Shown here: positions 17,190 to 26,113 of the stretch, piece after piece
Layout of the letters: every line of letters starts with the position of its first letter
How positions within the stretch are numbered: the first letter of the stretch is position 1
The notes under the pieces: generated by a model
The model's input: only the letters and a program-made list of their open reading frames with translations
Told to the model about the DNA's origin: nothing
Database searches by the model: none
From: Mycobacterium sp. E787
Lineage (GTDB): Bacteria > Actinomycetota > Actinomycetes > Mycobacteriales > Mycobacteriaceae
NCBI RefSeq assembly: GCF_001668725.1
Contig: NZ_LZKL01000014.1
Location: 84,315-148,314, forward strand
DNA length: 64,000 bases
Reading direction: 5' to 3'
Position numbers and translations under genes: made by a program

Positions 17190-17218
17190 TTTAGTTAGGC
17201 TAGCCTACCCATAATATT
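17190..17218 (-). promoter_or_regulatory. IdeR-type iron box with -10 element
   Basis: The 19-mer at 17190-17208 matches the mycobacterial IdeR consensus (TTAGGTTAGGCTAACCTAA) at 15 of 19 positions, with core TTAGGCTAGCCTA. On the minus strand a TATTAT -10 hexamer (17213-17218) sits immediately upstream of the box, so IdeR-Fe binding would cover the transcription start. The controlled gene is the Cys-rich ORF starting at 17169. Confidence 0.65.
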
Positions 17219-17271
17219 GCGTGCCAATCGCGCATGCGGAAACCGCGGAATACTCCGGGCCGGTCGACAGC

Positions 17272-17763
17272 TCAGTGCGATGGCGCGGGCGCAACCGCTG
17301 AGACGATGCGGGCGACGAGCTCGCCGCCGCGGCTGACCTCGATCGTCTGACCCGCTGCGACCCGGTCGAAATAGCGGCCCGCGCGCTTGCGCAGCTCGTC
17401 GAGCTCGATTCGCCGACCGCCCTCAGCCCCGGCGCGGTTCAGCTTGGGGTCGCCGGCGGAGACGATCCGCGCCAGTAGCCTGCCCCCTCGGACCACATCG
17501 ATCGTCTCCCCGGCCGCGACCCGGTCGAAGCACCGCCCGGCGCGCGTTCGCAGTTCGTCAAGTCCCACCCACGCACCGGGGACCGGAGCCGCGTCGTTGA
17601 CCGACCGCGCCGGGATGGGGGCCACGCGCCAGTCGCCGACGGACACGATTCGTGCCACCAGCTTGCCGCGGCGGACGACGTCGATCGTCTCGCCGGCGGC
17701 AACCCGCTCGAGATACGCACACGCGTCACTCCGGAGTTGGCCCAGGCCGATCACTTCGCGCAT
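17272..17763 (-). CDS. Protein of three tandem Phd/YefM-type antitoxin-like repeats
   Basis: The 163-residue protein consists of three copies of a ~42-residue unit at about 3-44, 66-105 and 119-157. Each has the pattern LxxLRxxAxxxFxRVAAGxTI, then D/EVxRxGxLxARIVS, which is the N-terminal DNA-binding part of Phd/YefM antitoxins (PF02604-like). Single-domain antitoxins have one copy followed by a toxin-neutralising tail; here the tail is absent and no toxin gene (VapC, Doc or RelE-like) is adjacent. It may be a stand-alone DNA-binding protein or an orphan. The -10 hexamer TATACT (17815-17820, minus strand) and a palindrome just upstream mark its promoter. Confidence 0.7.
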   Translation of the reverse strand: MREVIGLGQLRSDACAYLERVAAGETIDVVRRGKLVARIVSVGDWRVAPIPARSVNDAAPVPGAWVGLDELRTRAGRCFDRVAAGETIDVVRGGRLLARIVSAGDPKLNRAGAEGGRRIELDELRKRAGRYFDRVAAGQTIEVSRGGELVARIVSAVAPAPSH

Positions 17764-17814
17764 TTCGCTCCGATTCGAGGCGCTCGAGGGGCGGCGCCCG
17801 TTTCGCTCGCGCCC

Positions 17815-17838
17815 AGTATATGACTGTACGTGCGGTCA
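17815..17838 (-). promoter_or_regulatory. Promoter and palindromic operator of the triple-Phd gene
   Basis: On the minus strand a TATACT hexamer occupies 17815-17820. Directly upstream, 17821-17838 (TGACTGTACGTGCGGTCA) is an imperfect palindrome, symmetric at 14 of 18 positions. Its TGAC...GTCA ends and central ACGT resemble the site upstream of the mce operon (28010-28021). Confidence 0.45.
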
Positions 17839-17931
17839 GTGTCAACGGCACGTCCAGTCCGGTCGGCGAGCCGCCGCACGACGACGCGAAAAGCGTTGCC
17901 GCCGAGAGGGATACGTGCAGAGCGAGAGCGG

Positions 17932-19482
17932 TCAGCGGGGCGGTGCGAGCATGTCCTTCCAGCCGTCGTCGCCCGTTTTGGTGGAATTGTCGACCGCGTA
18001 CTTGATGCCGTCGGGGCCGACGAGTTCGCCGCTCTGCGGGCTGTAAACGGCTGCGGGAGGCCCGTTCGGGGTGTAGACGCAGGGGTTGGGCTGCTGCCCG
18101 TTGCACTGGACCGTGCCGGATCCCGGCCGCTGCAGCACATCGCTGACGGGGGGCGGCGTGCCCGCGACCCGGTCGGAGGGCGCCGGGTTGAGCCCGTTGT
18201 TGACCGACGGGGCCGGCATGACCAGGCCGGGTTTCACGGGCTGGTCACAGCGCGCGGCGGGCGCCGGGCAGGTCAGGAGCTGGTTGGGGTCGCCGTACCA
18301 CGGGTTGGTGCCCGAGGGAACGTACGGGTTGGGGTCGCGGCACTCGCGCGGCGTCGCGGCGCGCTTTCCGGGCACATCGACGCAGGGCAGGTTGCGCGCC
18401 CCGCGCACCGCGTTGGCCGGGGTGTCCTGCGGGATCCTGCAATAGGTTCCGGACGGCATGGGCGCCAGGCTGGTATCGGCCGGGGACCGCCACTCGGGCG
18501 CGGGGAGGAACCCGGTCAGACACGGCGGGGGCTGGTTGATGGTCAGCGACGTGCCGAGGGAGGCGTAGCCCGGGAAGGGCGTCGTCACGGTCTGGCCTTC
18601 CGCGGCGCCCTGCGGGTAGGCGACCAGCAATTGCTCGACGCCCTTGTGGTAGCGCTTGAGCAGGTCCAGCACGATCTCGAGATTCGCCAGTGTCTGCGGC
18701 AGCGAGTCGCGGACGTCGCCGAACACCGCGTTGACCTGATCGGCGGTCGGCGCCCCCTGCGTCAGGATGCTGCGCACGTGCTGGTCGTTTCCCGCGGTCT
18801 GCGCGGCCAGGATGTCCAGGTTGTGTGACCAGCGCTCGATCGAGTCACTCGAGTCGACCTGGCTGTCGATGATCGGGCCGGAGTTTTGGATGATGTCGTT
18901 GACGTCTTGGATGTTGGTCTTGAAATCGCCGGCGATCGCCTGCGTGGCGTCGACCAGTCGTTGCAGCGCGGGCCCCAATCCGCCTACGGCCTGGGCTGTT
19001 TCGTCGAGCAGCGAGGCGATCTTGTCCTTGGGCAGCGCGGCCAGCCCGCGGTTGGCCGCATCGAGCGCCGGCCCGATGTCGGTGGGCACGGTGCCCTTGG
19101 TGATGGTCTGTCCGGGCAGGAAGTACTTGCCCGGGTTGCCGGGCGACACCAGGTCCAGATACTGCTCGCCGACCGCCGACACGGAGTGCACGTTCGCCGT
19201 CGCGTCGATCGGGATCTTGAAGCGGTCGGCGATGCGCATGGTCACCCGCGCGCCCGTCTTGGTCGGCTCGACGGCGGTGACCGTGCCGATGGTCTCGCCG
19301 CGATAAGCCACGTTGGCCGTCTCGTACAGACCGCCGGCCGCGGGCAGGTCCGCGTTCAGCGTGTACTGGCCGATACCCGCCGCGGTGGGAATCTGCAGGT
19401 AGTACCCGCCCAGGGCAACCGCGGTGATCACGCTCAGGATGGCGAACAGGATCAGCTGGCGCTTGATGAAGGGGGTCAGCAT
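17932..19482 (-). CDS. Mce-family protein MceF
   Basis: This is the last gene of the mce operon, with 516 residues. An N-terminal membrane anchor (RQLILFAILSVITAVALGGY) is followed by the MlaD/Mce beta domain (~40-120, including YRGETIGTVTAVEPTKTGAR and HSVSAVGEQYLDLVSPG). A long helical region follows that forms part of the needle-like hexameric Mce tunnel, then a Pro/Cys-rich C-terminal region with several Cys. The ATG at 19482 overlaps the MceE stop by seven bases. Mce complexes import lipids such as fatty acids or sterols across the cell envelope; the F subunit is normally last, as here. The substrate is not identifiable from sequence. Confidence 0.92.
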   Translation of the reverse strand: MLTPFIKRQLILFAILSVITAVALGGYYLQIPTAAGIGQYTLNADLPAAGGLYETANVAYRGETIGTVTAVEPTKTGARVTMRIADRFKIPIDATANVHSVSAVGEQYLDLVSPGNPGKYFLPGQTITKGTVPTDIGPALDAANRGLAALPKDKIASLLDETAQAVGGLGPALQRLVDATQAIAGDFKTNIQDVNDIIQNSGPIIDSQVDSSDSIERWSHNLDILAAQTAGNDQHVRSILTQGAPTADQVNAVFGDVRDSLPQTLANLEIVLDLLKRYHKGVEQLLVAYPQGAAEGQTVTTPFPGYASLGTSLTINQPPPCLTGFLPAPEWRSPADTSLAPMPSGTYCRIPQDTPANAVRGARNLPCVDVPGKRAATPRECRDPNPYVPSGTNPWYGDPNQLLTCPAPAARCDQPVKPGLVMPAPSVNNGLNPAPSDRVAGTPPPVSDVLQRPGSGTVQCNGQQPNPCVYTPNGPPAAVYSPQSGELVGPDGIKYAVDNSTKTGDDGWKDMLAPPR

Positions 19483-20633
19483 TGCCTGTCCGCCCTCTCC
19501 ACCAGCGGGCCGCCGGGGGCGTCGTTCGGGTTCGGCGTGTAGCGGACATCGGGGATCATCGTCTCGGGGTCGCGGCCCCAGGATTGCTCGAGCGCGCGCA
19601 GCGCCCCGGAGAATCCCGTCCCGGTGAGGACCGCGTTGTCGACGGAGCTGAGGGTCAGGTCGAGCGTCAGCGACAGGTTGAAGTAGTCGCCGCGGAACGC
19701 CTTCGGCACGGCGTCGATGTCGAACGGCCGGACGAGGATCAGCTTGAGCGCGCGGATGAGATACGGCGCGGCGCGGCCCAGTTCGCGCAGCGGGCATTGC
19801 AGCGACACCAGGTCCTGATGGAGATCGCTCCGCGAGGCGGACAGGTATTGGTCCGCAACGCCGCTGAGCCGTCCCGTCGCGTCGACCGCGTCGATCAACA
19901 GGTTCTGTTTATCGGCGAAATGCTTGAGCAGTGGCGGGAATTCGGTGAGTACCCGGTCGATGACGTCGGAGCGGGGTCCGACGTAGGCCAGCAGCCGGTT
20001 GGTGGAATCGATGGCCCGGGTGATGTCCTCGCGTTGCTCGTCGAGCCGGGCGGTGAAGGTGTCCAGCTTGCCGAGGAAGGCACGGATCTGGTCGGCCCGC
20101 CCGTTGACGATGTTGTAGACCTCGTTCTGCAGCACTTCGAGGTTCGGGATCCCGCCCCCGCGCAAGATCATGGCGAGGCTGGCCAGCGTCTGCTCGGTCG
20201 TGGGATAAGCGGACGCGTTTTTCAGCGGGATGGTGTCGCCCGGCTGGAGCAGCTCCGGGGACGGGTTGGGCGGCGCGGCCAGCTCGATGTGCTGGGAACC
20301 CAGCAGGCTCGTCTGGCCGATCTTGGCGGTCGCGTTCCTGGGCAGCTTGACGCTCTTGTCCAGACGCAGTGTCAGCGTCGCCACCCAGTTCTTCAGGCTG
20401 ATCGCGCGCACGGTGCCGACGAAGACGTCGGCCACCCGCACCCTGCTGTTGTCGTTGAGGGCCAAGGTGTCGGGCATCTGCACGTAGATCGTGTAGTTGC
20501 CGGGCCCGCTGCCCGGGCCGCCGGGCATCGGCACATTCGCGATTCCGTGCCATTTTGCGCATGACGTCAGCGCTACGGCGGCCACCAGCATCGCCAGTCC
20601 CTGCCGCGTCCGAATAGCCAACGCGCGCATCAT
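19476..20633 (-). CDS. Mce-family lipoprotein MceE (LprK-like)
   Basis: This 385-residue Mce protein has a lipoprotein signal (LAMLVAAVALTSC, lipobox LTSC), as is normal for the E subunit of mycobacterial mce operons. The Mce domain follows, with VRVADVFVGTVRAISLKNWV and AKIGQTSLLGSQHIELAAPP. The helical domain then runs to about 300. The ATG at 20633 overlaps the MceD stop (ATGA), and a second Met follows directly. An upstream open frame to 21191 is antisense-like and lies inside mceD, so it was not used. Confidence 0.93.
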   Translation of the reverse strand: MMRALAIRTRQGLAMLVAAVALTSCAKWHGIANVPMPGGPGSGPGNYTIYVQMPDTLALNDNSRVRVADVFVGTVRAISLKNWVATLTLRLDKSVKLPRNATAKIGQTSLLGSQHIELAAPPNPSPELLQPGDTIPLKNASAYPTTEQTLASLAMILRGGGIPNLEVLQNEVYNIVNGRADQIRAFLGKLDTFTARLDEQREDITRAIDSTNRLLAYVGPRSDVIDRVLTEFPPLLKHFADKQNLLIDAVDATGRLSGVADQYLSASRSDLHQDLVSLQCPLRELGRAAPYLIRALKLILVRPFDIDAVPKAFRGDYFNLSLTLDLTLSSVDNAVLTGTGFSGALRALEQSWGRDPETMIPDVRYTPNPNDAPGGPLVERADRQC

Positions 20634-22192
20634 GATCCGGCTCCCGTCGAGGCCGCCGCCTGCGCGGGCGTAGGCGCGACCGGTCCGGGCACCACGCCCG
20701 GCCCGGGTGCCGGCGGCGGGATCGGGACCTGCGGGGCCCGCACGCCGATGGGCGGCACCACCGGGTACTCGTCGTACGCATTCGGGGGTCCCGGTGGCGT
20801 CTGCAGCCCCGGCGGCGGCGGCGCGGCGTCCGGGCCGCCCATCAGTTCGGCCAGCGAATCGGGCGTCAACAGACTCCCGGTGATCGGCCCCACCTGCTGC
20901 CCCTGCATGCCCGGCGCGACAACCCAGCCGGGCTGGGTGTTGCGGTGCGACAACGGGGTATCGGGCACCCAGATCCCGGGCACCGTGGTGTCCTTGTACC
21001 CGTTCGGCGGCTGCAGCCGCGGCTCGGAGTAGGCGACTTCCTTGGGCAGCGTCTCGGCGGTGGAAAACAGGTTCAACCCGAACGGCAGGTAGTTGAACTT
21101 GATCGCGTCGAGGATGGGGGCGAGGTATTGCGCACACAGTTCGGCGGAGTCCTGATAGCCCAGCCGGCTGCCGGCCTGAATCATGCTGCACATGAACTGC
21201 ATCGGGTTCGCGAAGTTCGGGATCGCCGGGATGGACATGACCGCGCCGTGCGCCGGGTGGTAGATCTGGCTGAGGTTGGTCTCCAGCGTCGGCAGGACGT
21301 GCAGGGCGGTCTCCAGCCCGTTGAGCGGATCGGGCTGGACCAGCGCGTTCGTCACGTCGGCGAGGTTGCCGATATCGTGCGCGAGCACGTCGCGGTTCTT
21401 GTCCAGGAACGGGCGCAGCGTGGACAGCAGGCTGTCGAATTGCTGTATCGCCGTGGCCAGCTCGTGGTCGGACCCGGTCAACTTGTCGGTGAACTGGGCC
21501 AGGTTCTGGTTCAGCGCGACGAATTGCTGGTCGTCTTTGTGCAGGGCGTTGACGAACTGCGCGAGGCTGTGCACCACCGCAAAGAAGTCGCCGCGGCCTT
21601 CGTTCAGCGCGGTCAAGGCCCGCGACAGGCTGCTCAGCGTGGTGTTGATCTGCTTGCCCTTGCCGGCCAGCCCGTCCGCGAACGACTCGATGGCATCACC
21701 GAACGGACCCTTGGGCTGCTCGGGCGTCGGGCCCAATTTGTTGATGACATTGGCGACGCTCTCGCGCAGTTGGTCCCATTCCGTCGGGACCTGAGTGCGC
21801 TCGATGGGGATCACCGCGTTGTCGGCCAGCACCGGACCCCCTTTGTAGGGCGGCTCCAGCTGAATGTTCCTGGATGCCACCAGGGTTGGGTTCACGATCA
21901 CCGCGGACGCGTTGGCCGGCACCTTGTATTTGTTCTTGTAGTGAAACGTGACCTTCATCTTGTCGCCGGCCGGCTCGATCTTGTCGACCGCACCCACGCG
22001 AACGCCCATGATCTGGACCTTGTCCCCGGCATAGAGCGCGTTCGCCGTTGGGAAGTACGCGACCACGGTGTTGGTGGTCAGCTTGTTGTACAGGCGCAGC
22101 CCGACGAATCCGGCCAGCACGGCCAGCGCCACCACCAGCGTTCCGATGACCCTGCGGCGCCGCGGGTTACGGGTGTGGAAGAGGCCGCTCAA
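20630..22192 (-). CDS. Mce-family protein MceD
   Basis: The 520-residue protein has an N-terminal anchor (VIGTLVVALAVLAGFVGLRL), an Mce domain with ALYAGDKVQIMGVRVGAVDK, a long helical tunnel region, and a Pro-rich C-terminal tail of about 80 residues (PPPAPGPGVVPGPVAPTP). The predicted start is TTG at 22192, overlapping the MceC stop as TTGA; no ATG or GTG gives the conserved MSGLF-type N-terminus. The use of TTG in an otherwise ATG-coupled operon may lower MceD output relative to its partners. Confidence 0.92.
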   Translation of the reverse strand: MSGLFHTRNPRRRRVIGTLVVALAVLAGFVGLRLYNKLTTNTVVAYFPTANALYAGDKVQIMGVRVGAVDKIEPAGDKMKVTFHYKNKYKVPANASAVIVNPTLVASRNIQLEPPYKGGPVLADNAVIPIERTQVPTEWDQLRESVANVINKLGPTPEQPKGPFGDAIESFADGLAGKGKQINTTLSSLSRALTALNEGRGDFFAVVHSLAQFVNALHKDDQQFVALNQNLAQFTDKLTGSDHELATAIQQFDSLLSTLRPFLDKNRDVLAHDIGNLADVTNALVQPDPLNGLETALHVLPTLETNLSQIYHPAHGAVMSIPAIPNFANPMQFMCSMIQAGSRLGYQDSAELCAQYLAPILDAIKFNYLPFGLNLFSTAETLPKEVAYSEPRLQPPNGYKDTTVPGIWVPDTPLSHRNTQPGWVVAPGMQGQQVGPITGSLLTPDSLAELMGGPDAAPPPPGLQTPPGPPNAYDEYPVVPPIGVRAPQVPIPPPAPGPGVVPGPVAPTPAQAAASTGAGS

Positions 22193-23748
22193 TTCTGATT
22201 ACCTCCCGTGATGCCGCTGCCTCCCGTGCCGCCCGGGTTGATGAACGGCGCCGGCAGCTGCTGGCCGGGTCCGGGCGGCGCGGGTGGCCCCGGCGGCAGG
22301 CCCGGAGCAAAGGTCGACGGCGGCGGGACCGGCCCGGCGGGTTGGAGGTTCTCGGTGCGCGCCCCCGGCGGCGCCTGGGTGGGCAGCGGCACGGGCGTGC
22401 CCACGACGTCCGGCGGCGCGTCGCCCGGACGCCCGGCAATCGCGATCCCCGGTGTCGGTGGCAGGCCGTTCGGGTTCGGCGGCGACGCCTGCACGTCCAC
22501 CGGCGCCGGGAAGCTGCCGCCGAACGGGCCGACGTTGACGCCCGCGCACGGCAACGGATTCCACGGCCGCGGCAGCGCGTCGGCCGGTGGGGTGTAGGAA
22601 CACGCCGTTCCCGGCGGGACGGCCGGTCCCGGGTGATCCGGTGTGCCCTCCAGCACCGGGGGAGCGGGGGGCGGCGCCCCGTTGGGGAACCGGGTGCCGT
22701 TGGGGTCGGGCCAGCGGAACTCGGGTAGCCCGGCGCTGCGCCAGAAATCCTCCGGGTCGATGCCACGCTTCTTGAACGCGGCGTCGACGAACGGCTGCAG
22801 GATCCAGTACGGCAGCAGGTTGGACAGGACGATCTTGAAATACGGTCCCGATGCGACGGATTCCCCCAGCGATGCGGCGAATTTGCTGACGTACGTCAGG
22901 GTTTGGGCCAGGTCCTCCTTGCGGGCCACCAGCACATCGCTGATGGCACGCAACTGCTCCAGCACGGGATTGAGGTTCGGGTTGTCGTTGATGAATCCCT
23001 GCACCTCCGCGGAGAAGGCGGAAACGTTTCGCAGCAGCGCGTCGATGGCCCGCCCACGTTCGTTGAACGCGGCCAGCAGCGTCTTGGCGTTGACCAGCAA
23101 CCGGTTGATCTGTTCGCTGCGGTCACCGAGCACGCCGGCCACCTGGTGGGCCTGGGCGAGCAGGTGTTTGATCTGTTCGTCGCGCTTGCCGATGCTGTCG
23201 GAGAATTTGCTCAAACCGTCGAGCGTGGCACTCAGGTGCGGGTAGGTCTGGTCGATCGTCTGCGTCAGGACGTTCAGCGACCGCTTGACGGTGTCGATGT
23301 CCCAGCCCGCGGCGGCCCTGGTGATGTCGAAATTCGCGTCGTAGAGCTGATAGGGGGTGGTGCTTTGGCTCAGCGGCAGGACGCCCCCCGGCCGCAACGT
23401 CTGGGTGCCCCGCGGTTCGATCTCGAGGACTTTCTTACCCAGGATGGTGTCGGTCTTGATCGCGAGCCGGCTCTCGGTGCCGATGGTGTTGCCGCCGATG
23501 GTGAACTTGATCCGGACGTGGTCGCCGTCGATGTCGAAGCCCTCCACCTTGCCGACGTTCACGCCGGTGATGCGCACCTTGTCGCCCTTGTTCAGTTGGC
23601 CGGTGTCGGTGAACTGCCCGTAATAGCTTGGGCTGGCGAACATCATCGGGACGCTGGTGAAGCTTTGGCCGACAGCGACGGCGAGTATCAGCACCGTGAT
23701 GCCCATGAGACCGACCCGGCCGCGGTTGAATTCGGTGAGTGTCCTCAT
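22189..23748 (-). CDS. Mce-family protein MceC
   Basis: The 519-residue protein has an N-terminal anchor (VGLMGITVLILAVAVGQSFT) and an Mce domain (TGQLNKGDKVRITGVNVGKV, then KTDTILGKKVLEIEPRG). A helical region to about 330 follows, then a very Pro/Gly-rich C-terminal tail of about 150 residues that is probably disordered and faces the envelope. The ATG at 23748 overlaps the MceB stop. It forms a heteromeric tunnel with the other five Mce proteins of this operon. Confidence 0.92.
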   Translation of the reverse strand: MRTLTEFNRGRVGLMGITVLILAVAVGQSFTSVPMMFASPSYYGQFTDTGQLNKGDKVRITGVNVGKVEGFDIDGDHVRIKFTIGGNTIGTESRLAIKTDTILGKKVLEIEPRGTQTLRPGGVLPLSQSTTPYQLYDANFDITRAAAGWDIDTVKRSLNVLTQTIDQTYPHLSATLDGLSKFSDSIGKRDEQIKHLLAQAHQVAGVLGDRSEQINRLLVNAKTLLAAFNERGRAIDALLRNVSAFSAEVQGFINDNPNLNPVLEQLRAISDVLVARKEDLAQTLTYVSKFAASLGESVASGPYFKIVLSNLLPYWILQPFVDAAFKKRGIDPEDFWRSAGLPEFRWPDPNGTRFPNGAPPPAPPVLEGTPDHPGPAVPPGTACSYTPPADALPRPWNPLPCAGVNVGPFGGSFPAPVDVQASPPNPNGLPPTPGIAIAGRPGDAPPDVVGTPVPLPTQAPPGARTENLQPAGPVPPPSTFAPGLPPGPPAPPGPGQQLPAPFINPGGTGGSGITGGNQN

Positions 23749-24785
23749 TGCGGCGTGCACCTGCCCGTCGGCTGCTGCCAGATCCTGACCGTCCGGACCG
23801 GCCCGCCGGGCTGCAGCCCGTTCCATCTGATGGAGAGGTCGCAGAGGTAGAAGTTGACCCAGTCTCCGTAGAGGCCGATGCTGCGTCCGATCAGGTTGAG
23901 CGCGGTCGGTGTCTTGTGGATCAGGTCACCGAGCTGGTCGCGTTGGTCGACGAGCGGCTGCTGAAGCGCCTGCAGGTAGTTGAGCTCCTTGTGCAACAGG
24001 GCGCGGTTCTCCGCCAGCAGGTCGGCCACCGTTCCGGCGGCGTTGCTGATGTTCGCGGTGCCGGCGGCCAGCGGATCGGCGTGGTTGGCCAGGCCGGTGA
24101 TCAGTTTCTCGAAGTTGTCGATGGTTTGGTCGAATTCCCTGCGGTGCCGAACCGTGGTATCCAGCACGACGTTCAGGTTCTTGACCACCTCGCCGATCGC
24201 CTGGTCGCGTTCGGCGATGTGCGCGGTCAGCCGCGCGGTCTGGTCGAGGATGTCGTTGATCGTGCCGCCCTGACCCTGAAACACGGTGATGATGGCCGAG
24301 GCGATGGTGTTGACCTTTTCGGGATCGAGCGCACGGAACAGGGGCTTGAAACCACCGATCAGGGCGTCGAGATCCAGCGCGGGCGAAGTTCGGGACAGCG
24401 GGATGAATCCACCGGGCGTCAGCACGCGGTCGGCGCCCTCACCTTCGCCTCGCGTGAGTTCCAGGTAGCGGTCGGCGAACAGGTTGAGGTAGCGGATCTG
24501 GGCCGTCGTCGACTGGTAGAGCGTGATCGAGCGGTCGACGGCGAAGTCCGCCTGCGCCCGCCTGCCGCCGTCGACCAGCCGCACCTTTTTGACCTTGCCG
24601 ACCTCCACCCCCGAGGCGCGGACGAACTGGCCGTCTTTCAGCCCGCTCGCGTTGCTGAACTCCGCGGTGTAGGTGTCGGTGCGGTTGAAGCGCATCTGGG
24701 CGAACACCACGACGATCGACACGGTGATCAGCAGCAGCACCAGCGAGACGATGCCGAGCTTGATGGCGGAGCCGGTGATCTTCAT
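23745..24785 (-). CDS. Mce-family protein MceB
   Basis: The 346-residue protein has an N-terminal anchor (LGIVSLVLLLITVSIVVVFA), an Mce domain with GLKDGQFVRASGVEVGKVKK and LFADRYLELTRGEG, then the helical region and a short C-terminus with two Cys (FYLCDLS, TGRCTPQ), as is usual for MceB. The ATG at 24785 overlaps the MceA stop (ATGA). A frame extension to 24914 is out of family and overlaps mceA. Confidence 0.93.
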   Translation of the reverse strand: MKITGSAIKLGIVSLVLLLITVSIVVVFAQMRFNRTDTYTAEFSNASGLKDGQFVRASGVEVGKVKKVRLVDGGRRAQADFAVDRSITLYQSTTAQIRYLNLFADRYLELTRGEGEGADRVLTPGGFIPLSRTSPALDLDALIGGFKPLFRALDPEKVNTIASAIITVFQGQGGTINDILDQTARLTAHIAERDQAIGEVVKNLNVVLDTTVRHRREFDQTIDNFEKLITGLANHADPLAAGTANISNAAGTVADLLAENRALLHKELNYLQALQQPLVDQRDQLGDLIHKTPTALNLIGRSIGLYGDWVNFYLCDLSIRWNGLQPGGPVRTVRIWQQPTGRCTPQ

Positions 24786-26107
24786 GGGTTGATCGTGTTG
24801 TCCCCGACTTGGCGGCCCCACACGTACTCGATCGCGTACGGGGAGCCGGTATCCAGGTGGTTGTACGGCGCGAGGCTGGCGCCGGTGTCGAGCACCAACT
24901 CGGGCGCCGGCCACAGGTCATGGGTGACGGCCTGCCAGCAACCCGGTGCGCCGCCCGGCCCGCCGCGCGCGTTCACCCGCGGCAGATTGTCCGGGTACAC
25001 ATAGGGATTCGGCGCGCCGCCCACCAGTCCGGCCAGCCCCAGGAGTCCCTGCGTGAGCACCGTCGCGGTCAAACCCGGGAGGGTCAGGATGCCGCCCAGC
25101 CCCGACGTCAGCTCGGTCATGGTTCGCAGCGCGTAGCCGTTACCGCCGCCCGTCGTCGCGTAGGCCGCGGGTTCTTCGTCGTAGTAGTTGCGGATCGTGC
25201 AGAAGAACTCCGGGCTGTAGGTGTCCAGCAGCTGGGCGGTGGGCACCAGGTCGGCGGCCCCCCTTTGCAGGTAGGGGCCGCCGCGCCGGAAGATGTCTTC
25301 CCCGGTGTTGCCCAACCCGGTCGAGGCCAGCAGAGCGGCGTCCAGTTCGGCTTCCTGCCGGTGCAGCGTGCGCGCCGTGATCACCGCGTTGCTCAGCGAG
25401 TCCAGCAGGTCCGGTGCGGCCTTGGCGTAGGTGTCGCCCAGGGCCGCCAGCTGTGCGATGTCATGCCGGATCTGCGGCATCTGCGGGTTGATGTCGTCGA
25501 GGATGGCGTTGGCGTTGACGATCGACTGCCCGAACTTGTCGCCCAGCCCGGTCAGGGCCTGCGCGGCCGCGGCGAGCGTGAGGTTCACCTTGACCGGGTC
25601 CACCTTTTCCGCGATCAGGGTGATCGTCTCGAACAATGTGTTGAACTCCGTCGTCACCGACCTCGCGTCGATCACCTGCTGCGAGGTGATGCGTTGCGGG
25701 GTAGGGTTTTTCGGCGAGGTCAACGACACATATTTGTTGCCGAACACCGTGGTCGCCTTGATATTGGCGTCCACGTTGGCAGGAATCAGCTCGATGTATT
25801 TGGGATCGACGTCCAGGACGAACTTGGCCGCAGCGCTGCCGTCGCGCTGGACCTCCGAAATGCTGGCCACCCGGCCGATTTCCACGCCGTTGTAGGTGAC
25901 CTTCGACCCGGGGTCCATCACCAGCCCCGCCCGCGGCGCCAGCATCGTCAAGGGCGTCTTCGGCGTGAGCCGGCCGCGAAACTGCAGCCACACCAGGGCC
26001 AACACCAGCGCGGAGACCAACAAGAACACCGCGGCCGTCGTCTTGTACGGCGGGATGCGTGGTGGGTGGTCCTTGATTTGCGGGGCCGGGGCTGTCGGGG
26101 TTGTCAT
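24782..26107 (-). CDS. Mce-family protein MceA
   Basis: The 441-residue first Mce subunit begins with a Pro-rich cytoplasmic tail, then an anchor (VFLLVSALVLALVWLQFRGR) and an Mce domain (GLVMDPGSKVTYNGVEIGRV, then NIKATTVFGNKYVSLTSPKN). The helical domain follows and a C-terminal region with a Cys pair. It lies six bases after the YrbEB stop. Mce1A from M. tuberculosis mediates cell entry when expressed in E. coli, but the operon's main role is lipid uptake. Confidence 0.93.
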   Translation of the reverse strand: MTTPTAPAPQIKDHPPRIPPYKTTAAVFLLVSALVLALVWLQFRGRLTPKTPLTMLAPRAGLVMDPGSKVTYNGVEIGRVASISEVQRDGSAAAKFVLDVDPKYIELIPANVDANIKATTVFGNKYVSLTSPKNPTPQRITSQQVIDARSVTTEFNTLFETITLIAEKVDPVKVNLTLAAAAQALTGLGDKFGQSIVNANAILDDINPQMPQIRHDIAQLAALGDTYAKAAPDLLDSLSNAVITARTLHRQEAELDAALLASTGLGNTGEDIFRRGGPYLQRGAADLVPTAQLLDTYSPEFFCTIRNYYDEEPAAYATTGGGNGYALRTMTELTSGLGGILTLPGLTATVLTQGLLGLAGLVGGAPNPYVYPDNLPRVNARGGPGGAPGCWQAVTHDLWPAPELVLDTGASLAPYNHLDTGSPYAIEYVWGRQVGDNTINP

Positions 26108-26113
26108 GGCGGG

